This document shows, piece by piece, positions 26,607 through 39,262 of a stretch of DNA of 64,000 bases. Source of the DNA: Arthrobacter sp. DWC3 (GTDB lineage: Bacteria; Actinomycetota; Actinomycetes; Actinomycetales; Micrococcaceae); NCBI RefSeq assembly GCF_002929375.1, contig NZ_PJIP01000001.1, forward strand, positions 496,001 to 560,000, written 5' to 3'. The first letter of the stretch is position 1. Each line of letters opens with the position of its first letter. Below the pieces are notes generated by a model. The model ran no database searches. It had not been told where the DNA came from and was given only the letters and a program-made list of their open reading frames with translations. The translations under genes and the position numbers were made by a program.

Positions 26607-26713
26607 ATCGCTATCTCTAGCCTCCCAAGGTTACCCAGAAGGGGACGGCAAGAGCAAAACCGCCCCGGCCGCCCTCCACGCGCTGTCGTGCGGGTTCTGC
26701 GCCGCGGCGTGCG

Positions 26714-28804
26714 TCAGAGCGATCCGGTGAGGGCCCGCCAGAGGAACTCGAAGCTCATGGCGTGCATCCTCGCGGCCTGCCGGTTGTCGGCCGCGCCGGC
26801 GTGGCCGCCCTCGAGCGCCTCGTGGAACCAGACGTCGCCGATGCCGAGGTCCTTCATCTTCGCGGCCATCTTGCGGGCCTGCACCGGGCCCACGCGGTCG
26901 TCGCTGGTCGCCGTCCAGATGAGCGTCTTCGGGTAGGCGACGTCGTCGCGGAGGAGGTGGTACGGCGAGAAGGTCCGCACGTATTCCCACTCCTCGGGCT
27001 TGTCCGGATCGCCGTACTCCGCGATCCAGGAGTAGCCGGCGGACAGTTTGGTGTAGCGGCGCATGTCCAGCAGGGGCACTCCGCAGGAGATGGCGCCGAA
27101 CAGGTGCGGGTAGGTGGTGAGCATGTTGCCCACGAGCAGGCCGCCGTTGCTCCGGCCGGTGCAGCCGAGCAGCGCCGGCCGCGTCACGCCGCGCCGCACC
27201 AGGTCGTCGGCGATGGCCGCGAAGTCCTCGTAGGCGCGGTGCCGGTCGGCATGCAGTGCGGCGCGGTGCCACTGCGGCCCGTACTCGCCGCCTCCGCGGA
27301 TGTTGGCCAGCACGTAGACGCCCTGCCGGCCGTCCTCGGTGGTGCGCTCGAGCCAGCCACGCCCGACCACGCCGCTGTAGGCCGGCGTCATCGAGTGCTC
27401 GAAGCCCCCGTAGCCGGACAGCAGCGTGGGGTTGCCGCCGTCGAGCACCAGGTCCTTTTGCGCCACCTGGAAGTAGGGCACCCGCGTGCCGTCGTCCGAG
27501 ACCGCGAAGTGCTGCTCGACCGCGAAGCGGTCCTCGTCGAAGTAGGACGGTGAGGACTTGACGGCCGTGTGCTCCCCGCCGATGGTTCCCCGGTGGAGCG
27601 TGGACGGTGTGAGGAACCCGGTGGCGATGAGCCAGTAGTCGTTGCTGGCCTCGTCGTCCTCGTCGTCGACGGCGTAGGCGTCCACGGAGTGCAGCGGCGG
27701 GCACGCGTCGAGCAGTTCGGCGGCCCAGTCCCGCGCCGGGTCGAGGATGCGGATCTCGGAGGACACGTCGCGCAGCAGGTTCAGCAGGAGATGGTCGCGG
27801 GTCCAGCTCCAGGACTGGAGGGACGTGGAGGGATCGGGGGCGAAGACGGTGGCGAAGGTGCGTTCGCCGGCGAGGAAGGACTCCAGCGCGATGACGAGGA
27901 GGGATCCGGCGGCGTGCGTGGTGGTTCCCTCGACGGCCCAGTCCGTACGGGGCCGGATGATCAGCCATTCGCGGTGCAGGGAGATGCTTGCATCCTCGGG
28001 GACCTCGATGAGGCGCCAACCGCCGTCCTGCCGAAGGTAGGTGCGGCGCGTATAGAAGTCGATGGTGTCGACGGCGATGTCGCGTTCGAATCCGGAGGTG
28101 GAGTCGTGCACCACGAGGGCCATCATGTGGTCCTCGTCCACCTCGAAGTAGGGGTCCGCCGAGGCGAGAGCGGTTCCGCGTCGCAGGGTCCGGACGGTCC
28201 GGGGGTAGGAGCTCGACGTCATCGAGCCCGGCCCGAAGTCGGTGCCGACGTGCAGGGTGTCCGGACCGGCCCAGCTGATGCGGCTCTTCGCGGTCGGGAT
28301 GTCGAAGCCGCCGTCCACGAAGTCGAGGGTGGCAAGGCTGAACTCGCGGTAGCGCGCGGCGTCGCCGCCGTCGGGGGAGAGGACCACGAGGGCCCGCTCG
28401 TGCGGGGCACCCTCGGCTGGGTGGAGGAAGAGCGCGCCTCCCCAGACCCACTCGGTCCCCTCGGCGGCGCTCAGGGCGTCGACGTCCAGCAGGAGTTCCC
28501 ACTCCGGGGTGTCGGTGGTGTAGCTGTCCCAGGTGGTCCGCCGCCAGATGCCCTGCCGGTGCTCGGCGTCGCGCCAGAAGTTGTAGTAGTGGTCCCCGTG
28601 CTTGCCGACCATGGGGATGCGGTCGGTGGAGTCCAGCACCTCGAGGATGCCGCGTTCGCGGGCGTCGTAGGACGGTGAGAGGAGGGCGTCCTCGGTCAGC
28701 GCGTTCTCCGCACGGACCCACGCGAGGCCCTCCTCGGCGTAGATGTCCTCGAGCCAGAGGAAGGGGTCGTCCGTGGGCGCGGTGGTCTCCGTCGAGTGCG
28801 TCAT
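26714..28804 (-). CDS. Prolyl oligopeptidase family serine peptidase (S9A)
   Basis: 696 residues. An N-terminal DDPFLWLEDIYAEEGLAWV is the usual S9A opening, followed by a seven-bladed beta-propeller region (about 80-410) and a C-terminal alpha/beta hydrolase. The catalytic serine is in CTGRSNGGLLVGN; ANIRGGGEYGPQWHRAALHA is the oxyanion region of the family; Asp in TATSDDRVGPVQARKMAAKM and His in EGGHAGAADN complete the triad. It cleaves short peptides after proline or related residues, likely in the cytoplasm as no signal peptide is seen. The motif RAGHG-like end is replaced by EGGHAG, a common variant. Confidence 0.92.
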   Translation of the reverse strand: MTHSTETTAPTDDPFLWLEDIYAEEGLAWVRAENALTEDALLSPSYDARERGILEVLDSTDRIPMVGKHGDHYYNFWRDAEHRQGIWRRTTWDSYTTDTPEWELLLDVDALSAAEGTEWVWGGALFLHPAEGAPHERALVVLSPDGGDAARYREFSLATLDFVDGGFDIPTAKSRISWAGPDTLHVGTDFGPGSMTSSSYPRTVRTLRRGTALASADPYFEVDEDHMMALVVHDSTSGFERDIAVDTIDFYTRRTYLRQDGGWRLIEVPEDASISLHREWLIIRPRTDWAVEGTTTHAAGSLLVIALESFLAGERTFATVFAPDPSTSLQSWSWTRDHLLLNLLRDVSSEIRILDPARDWAAELLDACPPLHSVDAYAVDDEDDEASNDYWLIATGFLTPSTLHRGTIGGEHTAVKSSPSYFDEDRFAVEQHFAVSDDGTRVPYFQVAQKDLVLDGGNPTLLSGYGGFEHSMTPAYSGVVGRGWLERTTEDGRQGVYVLANIRGGGEYGPQWHRAALHADRHRAYEDFAAIADDLVRRGVTRPALLGCTGRSNGGLLVGNMLTTYPHLFGAISCGVPLLDMRRYTKLSAGYSWIAEYGDPDKPEEWEYVRTFSPYHLLRDDVAYPKTLIWTATSDDRVGPVQARKMAAKMKDLGIGDVWFHEALEGGHAGAADNRQAARMHAMSFEFLWRALTGSL

Positions 28805-28894
28805 CCGCCCATCCTATGCAGCGCTCCTGCAGCCGGGGCATTCAGGGACGGGACCGGCAGCCGGGTGCATGGCCGCGTTGGATACGCTTGAGGC

Positions 28895-30994
28895 GTGGAG
28901 AATCAGGAGGGACGACGCGTGGCCGTCATCGGAGGCGGACCTCGCGGCACCTCCGTGGTGGAGCGGCTGATCGCCCGGCATCGAGCACTGGGGGCGGACG
29001 CCCCGGACCTCGCCCTGCACGTGATCGAGCCCTACGAGCCCGGCCCGGGACACGTCTGGCAGACGGATCAGTCGCGGCTGTTCCTCATGAACACGCCCTG
29101 CCTGTACCCGACGGTCGTCCCCGCAGGCCCGGCCGCCGCGGGCATGGCAGCATCACCCGGCGGGATCTCCTTCGACGCCTGGCGGATACGGGTGCAGACC
29201 GGTCGGGTCGCAGGGCTGAGCGACGACGACCTGGCCGAATGCGCGCGCCTTACCTCGCGGGACTTCCCGAGCCGGGCTCTCTACGGCCGGTACCTCGCCT
29301 GGACGTTCGCGGAGGTGGTGCGCCAGGCTCCGCCCGGTGTCACCGTGGTGCACCACCGCAACGAAGCCGTCGGGCTCCGGCGGTCCGACGAAGCCGTCGG
29401 GCTCCGGCGGTCCGACGACGCCGGAGGGCTCTGGCGGCGCGACGACGCCGCGGAGGACGTGGCGAAGGACGTCGCGGAGCACGACGTCGCGGAGAACGAC
29501 CGGCCCGGTGCGGACTCCCCGGCGGACGAGCACGGTCCCGCGGACCCGTGGCACATCCTCCTCGACGACGGCTCCCGGCTGCACGTCGACGACGTCGTGC
29601 TGGCGCTGGGGCATCTCGCGGCGACCCTCACGCCGGAGCAGGCGAGGTTGCAGGACGTCGCAGCACGCCACGGGCTGCAGTACTGGCCGCCCGCCGTCCC
29701 CGCCGATGTGGCCTGGGGTCGCCTCCCCGCACGGAAGACCGTCCTGGTCCGCGGGCTCGGCCTCAACTTCTTCGACGCCATGATCCAGCTGACCGAGGGC
29801 CGCGGAGGGCGCTTCTCGCCCGCGGACGGGGGCCGGCTCGAGTACGTCCCGTCGGGGCGTGAGCCCCTGATCGCCGCGGCCTCCCGGCGGGGCGTGCCGT
29901 ACCGGGCGAAGGCCTCCCTCGATTCCTACGTCCCGCGCAGCGTCACGCTGCGTTTCTGCACCCCGGCCCGGGTGCTCGCCTTCCGGCGGTCCGGCGTGCA
30001 GCCCGGCTTCGACCACGACCTGTGGCCGCTGCTGCACCGCGACGTCCTGTGGGCGTACTACACGACGCTCTGCCGCACCACCGACCGGACACTCGCGACG
30101 CCGGCCGAGCTGTTCCTCGCGGAACTCGATGCCGCGGTGGGGACGGACGGCCCGGCCTGGGAGGCCGCGGCGGGGGACGCCGTCGCCCGCGCCGTGCCCG
30201 CCGACCTCCGGCTCGACGTCGAAGCCCTCGCCCAGCCGTTCGCGCGGCACCGCTTCGCGGACGGCGAGGAGTACGCGGCGGCCGTCCTCGCCTACCTCGA
30301 CGCCGATGCCGCCGGCTCGGCCCAGGGCGAGGACGACCCCCTGAAGATGGCGATCGGTGCCCTGAACGCCGGGAGGTCTGTGATCAAGCAGGCGGTGGCC
30401 GACGGCGGCATCTCGGACTCGTCGTGGAACGCCGAGCTCCGCGGCTGGTTCGAGCCGCTCGTCGAGGGTCTCGCCAGCGGGCCGCCGCCGGTGCGGATCG
30501 CGCAGCTCGCCGCGCTCGTGCGCGCGGGGATCGTCCGTTTCGTGGGGCCGAACCCGAGCTTCGGCTTCGACCCGGACGAGGGACTGTTCCGGGCGACCTC
30601 CCCCTGGGTCCAGGGCGATTCCTTCACGGCGCGCTACCTCGTGGAGGCGATGATGCCCGCGAACCGGGTGACCACGAGCCTCTCCCCGCTCATGCGCACC
30701 CTCCTGGAGGACGGCACCGTCAGGCCGCGGACCCTCATGGGGGAGGACGGTGTGCCGGTCACCTCCGCCGGACTCGACGTCACCCTGCCGCCCTACCGTG
30801 CGGTCGACAGCGCCGGCAGGGCGCAGGACGACCTCTTCGTGATCGGCCTCCAGCTCTCCTCGGTCCAGTGGGGCACGGCCATCGCAGCCGAGGCCGGGGC
30901 GCCCCTGGAGGCCGGCGGCAGGACCCTGCTCGACGCCGACGCGATCGCCGCCGCGCTCCTGGAGCGGGCCGGCGCGCAGGATGGCGGACCATAG
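28895..30994 (+). CDS. FAD/NAD(P)-binding protein (NAD_binding_9 type)
   Basis: 699 residues from GTG 28895. The N-terminus has a Rossmann dinucleotide fold (RVAVIGGGPRGTSVVERL) and HVIEPYEPGPGHVWQTDQ, typical of PF13454 FAD/NAD(P)-binding proteins found across actinobacteria, with DDVVLALGHLA and a final FVIGLQLSSVQWGTAIAAEA. Residues 155-215 hold a low-complexity insertion of 9-residue repeats (EAVGLRRSD) and acidic DVAE repeats. Relatives include lysine or ornithine N-monooxygenase-like enzymes, but the reaction is unknown. Divergent from the peptidase gene (90 bp). Confidence 0.8.
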   Translation: MENQEGRRVAVIGGGPRGTSVVERLIARHRALGADAPDLALHVIEPYEPGPGHVWQTDQSRLFLMNTPCLYPTVVPAGPAAAGMAASPGGISFDAWRIRVQTGRVAGLSDDDLAECARLTSRDFPSRALYGRYLAWTFAEVVRQAPPGVTVVHHRNEAVGLRRSDEAVGLRRSDDAGGLWRRDDAAEDVAKDVAEHDVAENDRPGADSPADEHGPADPWHILLDDGSRLHVDDVVLALGHLAATLTPEQARLQDVAARHGLQYWPPAVPADVAWGRLPARKTVLVRGLGLNFFDAMIQLTEGRGGRFSPADGGRLEYVPSGREPLIAAASRRGVPYRAKASLDSYVPRSVTLRFCTPARVLAFRRSGVQPGFDHDLWPLLHRDVLWAYYTTLCRTTDRTLATPAELFLAELDAAVGTDGPAWEAAAGDAVARAVPADLRLDVEALAQPFARHRFADGEEYAAAVLAYLDADAAGSAQGEDDPLKMAIGALNAGRSVIKQAVADGGISDSSWNAELRGWFEPLVEGLASGPPPVRIAQLAALVRAGIVRFVGPNPSFGFDPDEGLFRATSPWVQGDSFTARYLVEAMMPANRVTTSLSPLMRTLLEDGTVRPRTLMGEDGVPVTSAGLDVTLPPYRAVDSAGRAQDDLFVIGLQLSSVQWGTAIAAEAGAPLEAGGRTLLDADAIAAALLERAGAQDGGP
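29362..29442 (+). repeat. 27-bp tandem repeat inside the FAD protein gene
   Basis: Two near-identical 27-bp units and a third degenerate unit encode EAVGLRRSD repeats. In-frame length variation is possible. Confidence 0.85.
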
Positions 30995-31048
30995 CGCTCC
31001 GCGAGCCTCCGCGGCCCGACCCACGGGACAGGGGCGATCCCGGCGGAC

Positions 31049-31094
31049 GAACAGGAGGGACCCCCACCGGAAACGGTGGAGGTCCCTCCTGTTC
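31049..31094. terminator. Bidirectional terminator
   Basis: GAACAGGAGGGACC pairs with GGTCCCTCCTGTTC, with an inner ACCG/CGGT stem, between convergent genes. Confidence 0.9.
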
Positions 31095-31132
31095 GTGGTT
31101 CCGGGGCCGTCAGGCGCCCCGGCGCCGGCTAC

Positions 31133-35665
<4,533 letters not shown>

Positions 35666-35884
35666 TCGTTCGATTTCTCCTTGACGATGGCCGTGAGACG
35701 GCCGCGAGTGTAGCCCGCCGACCCGTCGATGGGTGGGCGCGTTGGCATGAGCACCATATGTGACGCAGGTGACATTCCATCCCCAGGAGTAGACAACCAG
35801 AACATCATGAACATCCGGTTACCAAAACACCTTCGGCCCCATGAAGAATCGAGCGCGCCGCTCCAGCGGGGGGCGAAGTCGCGG

Positions 35885-36397
35885 CTACCTGCGGGCGTCC
35901 CGTAGGGTCCCGGTCACCGGCTCCTCGCCCTGCTCCGCGACGAAGCAGAGGATCTCGCGGTCGTCCGCGGCGTTCCAGCTCTCCTCGACGGGGTAGAAGT
36001 AGAGCAGCTCGAGGACCGAGGCGTCGTACTCGAGGCCCACGTACGTGGTGAACTCCCGGGCGCAGAACTCGCTCGCGGCGGTGTTGGCTGCGGGCACGCC
36101 TGGGTAGTCGCCGTCGGGCATCTCCGTGCGGGCGAAGGTCTCGAAGACGTGGGGCTGGTCGCACGGCAGGACGGTGATGTCGGTGACGCTCTCCGTGCCC
36201 GGGTCGTTGATGCAGTCGCCCACCTGCAGGGAGAAGGCATCCGTCATGGCCTCCGCGGTCACGGCACCGTCGGCGTCGCGCTCCGGAGCGGGTGAGCGGA
36301 AGACGCTGCACCCGGGGACGAGCGCGAGTACCCCGATCACCGCTGCGGCCGCCGTCGCCCGAAGGCGTCCCCTGCTCCTGTGCTGCCCAGTACGCAT
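35885..36397 (-). CDS. Septum-formation-domain lipoprotein
   Basis: 170 residues from ATG 36397; the frame continues upstream into the tRNA region and is not used. Lipobox LVPGC (Cys about residue 29). The mature domain LQVGDCINDPG...ITVLPCDQPHVFETFART matches the actinobacterial Septum_form family (PF13845), with conserved cysteines in GDC and LPC and a later pair (EFCAREF and ILCFVAEQ). Such proteins are membrane-anchored and linked to septation only by family name. Downstream toward the nuclease gene lie about 220 bp without a gene. Confidence 0.8.
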   Translation of the reverse strand: MRTGQHRSRGRLRATAAAAVIGVLALVPGCSVFRSPAPERDADGAVTAEAMTDAFSLQVGDCINDPGTESVTDITVLPCDQPHVFETFARTEMPDGDYPGVPAANTAASEFCAREFTTYVGLEYDASVLELLYFYPVEESWNAADDREILCFVAEQGEEPVTGTLRDARR

Positions 36398-36510
36398 CGA
36401 GACCCCGTCATCGGCCACGGCGGCCGTGGCATGGCTGTTGCTCCTCGGGACAGTACCGGATGTGGCGCCCGGGGCACCACGGCGCTCGAGGACGGACAGG
36501 GCATGAAGAA

Positions 36511-36537
36511 GGGAGGCCCCGCAGTGCGGAGCCTCCC
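36511..36537 (-). terminator. Terminator downstream of tRNA-Ser(TGA)
   Basis: GGGAGGC and GCCTCCC pair with an inner CCGC/GCGG stem, 6 nt from the tRNA 3' end. Confidence 0.75.
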
Positions 36538-36543
36538 CGGGAG

Positions 36544-36631
36544 CGGAAGGTAAGGGATTCGAACCCTTGAGACGGGGTGACCGCCCACTGGTTTTCAAGA
36601 CCAGCTCCTTCGGCCGCTCGGACAACCTTCC
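36544..36631 (-). tRNA. tRNA-Ser(TGA)
   Basis: Reverse strand GGAAGGTTGTCCGAGCGG... is a class II tRNA. The anticodon stem CTGGT/ACCAG encloses CTTGAAA, anticodon TGA. Acceptor GGAAGGT pairs with ACCTTCC; CCA is not encoded. Confidence 0.95.
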
Positions 36632-36690
36632 CCCCGCTAGTGTTTCACGAAGGGCAGGGGAGCCCAAACACCGAGGGAGTGGAGACCCGC

Positions 36691-37665
36691 ATGTACGCAG
36701 TGGTGATCGAGGGAGCCGGCGGGCCGGACGTCCTCTCCGTGCAGGAGGTCCCGGATCCCCTACCCCAGCAGGGCGAAGTGCTCATCGACGTCGTCGCCGC
36801 CGGCCTGAACCGCGCCGACGTGCAGCAGCGCCGCGGCCTCTACCCGCCGCCCCCGGGTGCGTCTCCGCTGCCGGGTCTCGAGGTGTCCGGCCGCATCGCC
36901 GACGCGGGTGGGTCCGCGTTCCGAGCGGGGGACCCCGTGGTCGCCCTGCTGGCCGGCGGAGGCTATGCGGAGAGGGTCGCCGTACCGGCGGGTCAGGTGG
37001 TCCCTGCGCCCGACGGCGTCAGCCTCGTCCAGGCTGCGGGCCTCCCCGAGACGGCCGCGACCGTGTGGTCGAACCTCGTGCTCCAGGCGGGTCTGACCGC
37101 AGGGGATCACGTCCTGATCCACGGGGCATCCGGCGGTATCGGAGTCATGGCGGTCCAGGTGAGCCTCGCCCTCGGCGCGGTACCCCACGTGACCGCGGGG
37201 TCGGCGGCGAAGCTGGAGATCGCCCGGTCCCTCGGTGTGCGGACGCTCATCGACTACCGCGAGCAGGACTTCGTCGAGGAACTCAGGTCGGCCACGGGCG
37301 GCCGGGGTGCGGACGTCATCCTCGACGTCGTCGGTGCCAGCTACCTCGCGCGGAACATCGAGTCCCTCGCGACCGGCGGGCGTCTCGTGGTGATCGGGCT
37401 CCAGGGCGGCGCGACGGCGGAACTCGATCTCGGGATGCTCATGGGCAGACGAGCCAGCGTGGCCGGCACCACCCTGCGGGCCCGGCCGGTCGCGGAGAAG
37501 TCCGCCATCATGGAGGCGGTCCGCGAGAACGTGTGGCCGCTCGTCGCCAACGGCGCCGTGAAGCCCTTCGTCGGCCGGACCTTCCCGCTCGCCGAGGTGG
37601 CGGCAGCCCACACCTACTTCGACTCGGGGGAGCACACCGGTAAGGTCCTGCTGGTCATGGACTGA
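36691..37665 (+). CDS. NAD(P)H:quinone oxidoreductase (zeta-crystallin type, MDR family)
   Basis: 324 residues from ATG 36691 (MYAVVIEGAGG), with GAGGGAG upstream. The longer in-frame start at 36577 would lie in the tRNA gene. Medium-chain dehydrogenase/reductase without zinc ligands: LIDVVAAGLNRADVQQRRG, the quinone oxidoreductase signature region around AAGLPETAATVWSNL, nucleotide-binding HVLIHGASGGIGVMAVQ, and GADVILDVVGASY. It resembles the PIG3/TP53I3-like subgroup. Its 3' end overlaps the convergent FUSC gene by 11 bp. Confidence 0.92.
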   Translation: MYAVVIEGAGGPDVLSVQEVPDPLPQQGEVLIDVVAAGLNRADVQQRRGLYPPPPGASPLPGLEVSGRIADAGGSAFRAGDPVVALLAGGGYAERVAVPAGQVVPAPDGVSLVQAAGLPETAATVWSNLVLQAGLTAGDHVLIHGASGGIGVMAVQVSLALGAVPHVTAGSAAKLEIARSLGVRTLIDYREQDFVEELRSATGGRGADVILDVVGASYLARNIESLATGGRLVVIGLQGGATAELDLGMLMGRRASVAGTTLRARPVAEKSAIMEAVRENVWPLVANGAVKPFVGRTFPLAEVAAAHTYFDSGEHTGKVLLVMD

Positions 37666-38689
37666 GCGGTGCCCGGACCTCCACGGCGCGCTGCCGGAGG
37701 TGCAGCGCCAGTACCAGTGCGATCCCGACGAACGCGCCGATCCCGGTCTCGAGGGCGCGGTCCGCGAGCAGGCCCGCCGGGTCGGTGGGGTGCGCCAGCT
37801 CCGTGGAGACGAGGGCGAGCGGCGTGACGAAGGCCTGGGCGAGCGCGTACTGCCGGAGGATGAACATCTCGGCGGCGAACTGGGCGACGGCGATCACGAG
37901 GACGAGCTGCCACGCCGGGAGTCCCGGGAGCAGGATCAGCGCGGTCAGGACCAGTCCGGCGAACGTCCCGAGCAGGCGCTGGAGGCCCCGGGTCACGCGG
38001 GCCCGGGCGGACTGGCCGACCAGGGGGACGGTCGCCGCCACCATGGCCCAGTAGGTGTGGCCGATCCCGAGCAGGGTTGCAACGCTGCCGGCGATGAGGG
38101 CCGCCGCGACGTACAGGGCGGCCTCGCGCCCCAGGGCCGTCAGGTGGCTGGCGGTCGGACGGTCGGCCGGTGCCCTGCGCCAGGGTGTGCGATGGCTCGA
38201 CCGGAGGAGGCCAGCCTGCCCGAGGAGGACGGCGAAGGCCACCGTGGCCGCCGCCGTCGTGAGCCCCTCCCAGAGCGGCGGCTGGGCAGGCACGGACGCG
38301 ATGGCCGCGAAGGCGAAGATGTGGAACAGGGAACCGCCCGGGCGCAGGCGGAACAGGCCCGCCAGGAAGGTGCCGAGCCCGGCGACCGCGCTGGTGAGCA
38401 GGACCAGGCCCCACGGGCCGACGTCGGCCCGTGCGGTGAGCGCCGCGGCCAGGATCACCGCGAGCATGAGCCCGCCGCCGCGCAGTTGGGTGGCGAGCCG
38501 CGGACGGTGTGGCTCGTTCCGTCCGTAGATCCCGGCGAACGCACCGAAGGTCGCGAACACGGCGAGATCCAGCCTGCCGAGCAGCAGGACGACGAAGAGG
38601 GGGATCCCCACGCCGACGGCGCAGCGCAGCGCGGGGTGGTGGTCGGAGGCCGAGGGGGCCATGTGCACGAGATCACGGAGGAGGGGCAC
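37655..38689 (-). CDS. FUSC-family membrane protein (aromatic acid exporter-like)
   Basis: 344 residues with two repeats of membrane helices. The first half shows VGVGIPLFVVLLLGRLDLAV followed by FATFGAFAGIYGRNEPHRPR, the FUSC hallmark. The second half has LLGIGHTYWAMVAATVPLVG and ARARVTRGLQRLLGTFAGL, again the FUSC loop. Family members include AaeB-type aromatic acid efflux proteins and proteins of unknown role. The gene is shorter than the two-domain AaeB proteins. Monocistronic. Confidence 0.85.
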   Translation of the reverse strand: MPLLRDLVHMAPSASDHHPALRCAVGVGIPLFVVLLLGRLDLAVFATFGAFAGIYGRNEPHRPRLATQLRGGGLMLAVILAAALTARADVGPWGLVLLTSAVAGLGTFLAGLFRLRPGGSLFHIFAFAAIASVPAQPPLWEGLTTAAATVAFAVLLGQAGLLRSSHRTPWRRAPADRPTASHLTALGREAALYVAAALIAGSVATLLGIGHTYWAMVAATVPLVGQSARARVTRGLQRLLGTFAGLVLTALILLPGLPAWQLVLVIAVAQFAAEMFILRQYALAQAFVTPLALVSTELAHPTDPAGLLADRALETGIGAFVGIALVLALHLRQRAVEVRAPLSP

Positions 38690-38871
38690 TTCGGGGCGGG
38701 CTTCCGGTCGGAGGGATCGACGGCGCCGCTGGCATCGGTGGCGGTAACGCCACCGATCAACCCTACTCCCGTCCGGGCGCCGCGGGCCGCCCGCGTCAAA
38801 CCGGCAGCATGCTTCCGATCGCCGGAGGGCTGTGCGAGGCTGGCAGGACAGGCAACCCCAGGAGGAGCACA

Positions 38872-39114
38872 GTGGCCAGCACGCAGGACGACGGCGAGAA
38901 GGGCGGCCTGTCGCAGGCAGCCGACAGCTTCGCGGAGAACCTCGGCGACCAGGTACCCGACGGCGTGGACAACGGACCCACGGATCACGCCGACGAGCCC
39001 GCCGACGACCGCACGCGGACGCACTCGAGCCTCAGCGAGGGGATGAACGCGAACGACGACGAGCCGCCTGCCGTGCTCGACGACGGATCCGACGGATCCC
39101 GCAGTTCCTCCTGA
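38872..39114 (+). CDS. Small acidic disordered protein of unknown function
   Basis: 80 residues from GTG 38872, with GGAGGAG ten bases upstream. The composition is very acidic (Asp/Glu near 30 percent) with Ser, Gly and Pro and no hydrophobic core, so it is probably unstructured. I recognise no family. It sits between the divergent FUSC gene and cstA. The strong ribosome binding site is the best evidence that it is real. Confidence 0.6.
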   Translation: MASTQDDGEKGGLSQAADSFAENLGDQVPDGVDNGPTDHADEPADDRTRTHSSLSEGMNANDDEPPAVLDDGSDGSRSSS

Positions 39115-39122
39115 CGGATGCA

Positions 39123-39140
39123 GCCGGCCGATGGGCCGGC
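39123..39140 (+). terminator. Possible weak terminator
   Basis: GCCGGCC and GGCCGGC separated by GATG, right after the small acidic gene; a second palindrome (CGCACCCGCGGGTGCG) follows at 39149-39164. Confidence 0.45.
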
Positions 39141-39262
39141 CCGCTCGCCGCACCCGCGGGTGCGTTCGGCGCAACGACCCCGCCCGCCCGCTTGTGGTGT
39201 GACGCGGGCCTCACTACGTTGCTACCTTCGTGTGCACCACACTCTCGCACTCGAGGAGCATC

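Noticed and set aside
35760-35773. GTGAC direct repeat as a PhoP box before the nuclease gene
   Set aside because: Spacing is 9 bp, not the 11 expected for PHO boxes; too weak to claim.
39207-39232. GTGA...TCAC before cstA as a CRP site
   Set aside because: The spacer is 8 bases instead of 6.
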